This document shows, piece by piece, positions 61,992-64,000 of a stretch of DNA of 64,000 nucleotides. Where the stretch lies: contig JAFCIZ010000005.1 in NCBI GenBank assembly GCA_017871115.1, positions 496,001 to 560,000 of the forward strand. Reading direction: 5' to 3'. The position numbers and the translations under genes are program-made. Source of the stretch: Cunninghamella blakesleeana (lineage: Eukaryota > Mucoromycota > Mucoromycetes > Mucorales > Cunninghamellaceae). The number at the start of each line of letters is the position of its first letter. Position 1 is the stretch's first letter. The notes under the pieces are model-generated. The model made no database searches and had not been told where the DNA came from. It was given only the letters and a program-made list of their open reading frames with translations.

Positions 61992-63035
61992 CTAGGATTC
62001 TATGATTGTATTATTTGTTGTAGTCGTGGATGATGATAAACTAGTAGAGGAAGGATGGGTTATCACATGGGTATCATTTTTTTTAGTAGTAGTTGTTTGA
62101 AGTAAAGAATTTTGATTCAAAATAGATAAATAAGTATTCCATCCAAGTGAAAAGGTAGTATTTACTAAAGGTCGATAAACAAAAGGTACCATACTAAATA
62201 CAAACAAATTTGCAAATGGCCAAAATCGATATGCGTTTGTTAATCCATTGATATAACTCTATAATACATTTAATAAAAGGATAAAAAATAAATAAACCAT
62301 CTATTTATCATATTTACTTTTATTTATCTATATATCATCCTCTTTTTCTTTTTTCGTTTTTTTTTTGTAAAAATAAAATAAAACTTACATTTTCAAACTT
62401 TTGTCTAATTTCATCCTTGGATCGTCTTTCTAATAATGACATACTAAGCATAAACGTTCCAAGAATGACTGGAGTAAATAGAATTTGATCCATTGCCGTT
62501 CTTGCTAGAGCAGCTCCAAATCGATTTTGAATGGTAACAGCTCTATTCACAAAAGAAAACCATGTGCCTAATGAATATATCCAATGATAATAATAATGAT
62601 GTATAGTGAGTATTTCATACTACCATTATCATTACCATCATAATATATATATATATATATATTCTATAAAATTAGTTGAATAAAGTACCTACGACCGGTC
62701 CACTGATAAAAATACCATAAATAAACATACGTCCTGTTCTCCATATATCATGTTGTTTTCCATTTTTTTCTATAAATTGCTGTGCTACGACATCACCTAA
62801 CAATTGCATAGATCCTTTTATATTAAAAGAAAAAGAAGAAGAGGGAAATGGAGAGAGAAAGGAAAAAAAAAAAAAATTAAGTTTGAGTAAAAATAGATAT
62901 ACTTTATCTTTATTATTAATATAATATATATTATTAAAAACTTTATTTCTAATAGTCCTTACCAGATTGAATAGCAAATGTACGTATAGGTCTTTCCAAT
63001 ATATTACTTTGATATCGTTGAACCAAAGCCTGCAT
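61992..63035 (-). CDS. SYM1: MPV17/PMP22 family membrane protein (SYM1-like)
   Basis: Four exons (63035-62963, 62814-62689, 62576-62389, 62258-61992) give 217 residues. Family marks are in order: MQALVQRYQSNILERPIRT, GSMQLLGDVVAQQFIEK, RTGRMFIYGIFISGPVVGTW, the TAMDQILFTPVILGTF helix, and YINGLTNAYRFWPFANLFVF with the VPFVYRPLV segment. WPxxNFxxFxxVPxxxR is the diagnostic motif of the family. Yeast Sym1 and human MPV17 are inner mitochondrial membrane proteins needed for mtDNA upkeep and stress tolerance; related members are peroxisomal. The last 40 residues are a Thr/Ser-rich extension. Divergent from the Zn2Cys6 gene. Confidence 0.9.
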
Positions 63036-63680
63036 ACTTTCTTATTTATTATTACTTATTTATTCGTATATAAATGGATAGGTGATCATAAATATTTATA
63101 TATATAAAAGAAAATATAAAAAAGAAAGAGAAGTGAAGAAAAAGAGAGAGATCCCAAAAGAAAAAAAGGGGGATTAAAAAAAATAATTGAAAATTGATTG
63201 GCGGAGAAATCTTTAACCATTATTTCCTTTTACAAATATTTGCACCAAGTGAGAGAGCGGCTACAAATGTTTTTAAAAATATAAAAACACAGACAGTGCA
63301 GTTGCCTTTTTAAAAGAAAGAAGCTTTTTTTTTTATTGTATCTTTGTTATCGAGTAAAAGAAGAAATAATTCTGGGTTTTAAAAATTAAATTTTGCAAAC
63401 TGACCTTTCATTTGTTGGTTTCATTTTTTTTCACTAATTATTTTTTTTCCTTTTCTTTCTTCTTTCCAATTTTTTTTTAAAAAATATATATTCTTTCCTA
63501 CATATCTTTTTATAAATTGTAATTAGAATATGAAAGATTAATTTATAATAAACTTATAAATTCTTTATTATTATCTATTACTACCATTATTATTACTTTT
63601 TATTATAAATATTATTACAATTTACTGTTTTTTTTTTTAAAAAAAAAAAAAGAATATAAAAAAAAAAAGTAGATTCAAAG
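63036..63680. other. intergenic, divergent promoters
   Basis: Between the MPV17-like start and the Zn2Cys6 start. It includes purine-rich sequence at 63115-63170, T/C tracts (63425-63480) and a poly(T)-poly(A) junction at 63629-63652 close to the ATG at 63681. No gene seen. Confidence 0.4.
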
Positions 63681-64000
63681 ATGCTTCACAGTGACACTAA
63701 ACAAAAAAGAAACAAACCATGTAAGCGTTTAAATATATTTTTTATTATTATTTTTACTATTATGAATACTATCATATATAAATATGTAGTTCGTATGCAG
63801 TATTAATAATATATATATTAATATACTTTCCTTTTTTGTAGGTGAAAATTGTCGGGCTCATAGAAGAAAATGTATTGTCAACGAAGATAAAACGATCTGT
63901 GAACGGTGTTTACGTATGTCTATTCCATGCCTATTCAAATTCTCCACCAAACCTATTATACCCAAAAAATCAGTCTCTACTTCCAAAAAGAATCGGTTAT
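63681..64000 (+). CDS. Zn2Cys6 fungal transcription factor, 5' end only
   Basis: Exon 1 is 63681-63720 and exon 2 runs from 63842 off the window. The zinc cluster is complete: C-x2-C-x6-C-x8-C-x2-C-x6-C in PCENCRAHRRKC and TICERCLRMSIPC, with the expected Arg/Lys-rich first loop. A basic stretch (KPIIPKKSVSTSKKNR) follows as the linker. The first Cys codon spans the intron (T|GT). Such proteins bind CGG triplets, commonly as dimers. The target pathway cannot be inferred because the rest of the gene lies outside. Confidence 0.88.

Overview
The window is nuclear DNA from a fungus. It is very AT-rich, and almost every gene is split by short GT-AG introns (about 50-230 bp). The proteins are eukaryotic: a LAMMER kinase, CCR4, RSC9, ADA2, NOM1, FRG1, eL24 and COX6B. 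Runs of Asn, Thr and Ser codons, an ACU/ENA-type cation ATPase pair and a repeated-module nuclear protein I associate with Mucoromycota point to an early-diverging mould, probably Mucoromycota. That placement is inference. I assembled exons by hand and checked that the reading phase closes in every multi-exon model; no transcript evidence was available.

Layout: 1-2.9 kb, N-terminal part of an alpha-kleisin (Rec8/Rad21-like, minus, runs off the left edge). 3.1-4.8 kb, BRCC36-like JAMM deubiquitinase (minus). 5.4-6.4 kb, N-terminal Xaa-Pro-Lys methyltransferase. 7.1-9.6 kb, LAMMER kinase. 11.0-14.2 kb, RSC9/ARID2. 14.9-17.5 kb, CCR4. 18.1-21.9 kb, NOM1/SGD1. 22.4-24.9 kb, SLM1-like PH protein (minus). 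25.4-28.7 kb, cation P-type ATPase copy 1 (plus). 29.1-30.0 kb, COX6B. 30.0-32.4 kb, gene-poor DNA with a fold-back element. 32.4-32.9 kb, small secreted protein (minus). 33.7-37.0 kb, cation ATPase copy 2 (minus). 37.9-38.8 kb, TVP15/COPI-associated membrane protein (minus). 39.3-40.3 kb, ribosomal protein eL24 (minus). 40.6-41.9 kb, FRG1. 42.1-43.8 kb, questin oxidase-like (minus). 44.1-46.6 kb, ADA2 (minus). 47.3-49.4 kb, repeated-module nuclear protein (minus). 51.1-52.8 kb, acidic nuclear protein. 53.1-54.6 kb, FMP32/MCUR1-like mitochondrial protein. 55.5-56.0 kb, peroxiredoxin-5. 56.2-58.3 kb, XRCC4-like (minus). 58.7-61.4 kb, unrecognised disordered protein. 62.0-63.0 kb, MPV17/SYM1 (minus). 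63.7 kb to the end, start of a Zn2Cys6 regulator.

The genes do not form a pathway cluster. Loose themes are chromatin and DNA repair (kleisin, BRCC36, RSC9, ADA2, XRCC4-like), RNA and ribosome biology (CCR4, NOM1, eL24, FRG1) and mitochondria (COX6B, PRX5, FMP32-like, MPV17).

The two strongest unusual signals are these. (a) The convergent ATPase genes share a 1,400-bp inverted segment, 26589-27988 and 34391-35790, that appears identical including silent positions, while the flanks of the same genes are clearly diverged. (b) The eL24 gene can be read in frame only if one extra nucleotide is supplied inside its last long gap. A single base flanked by a good acceptor and a GTATGT donor (39983) would supply it, making a candidate one-nucleotide exon.
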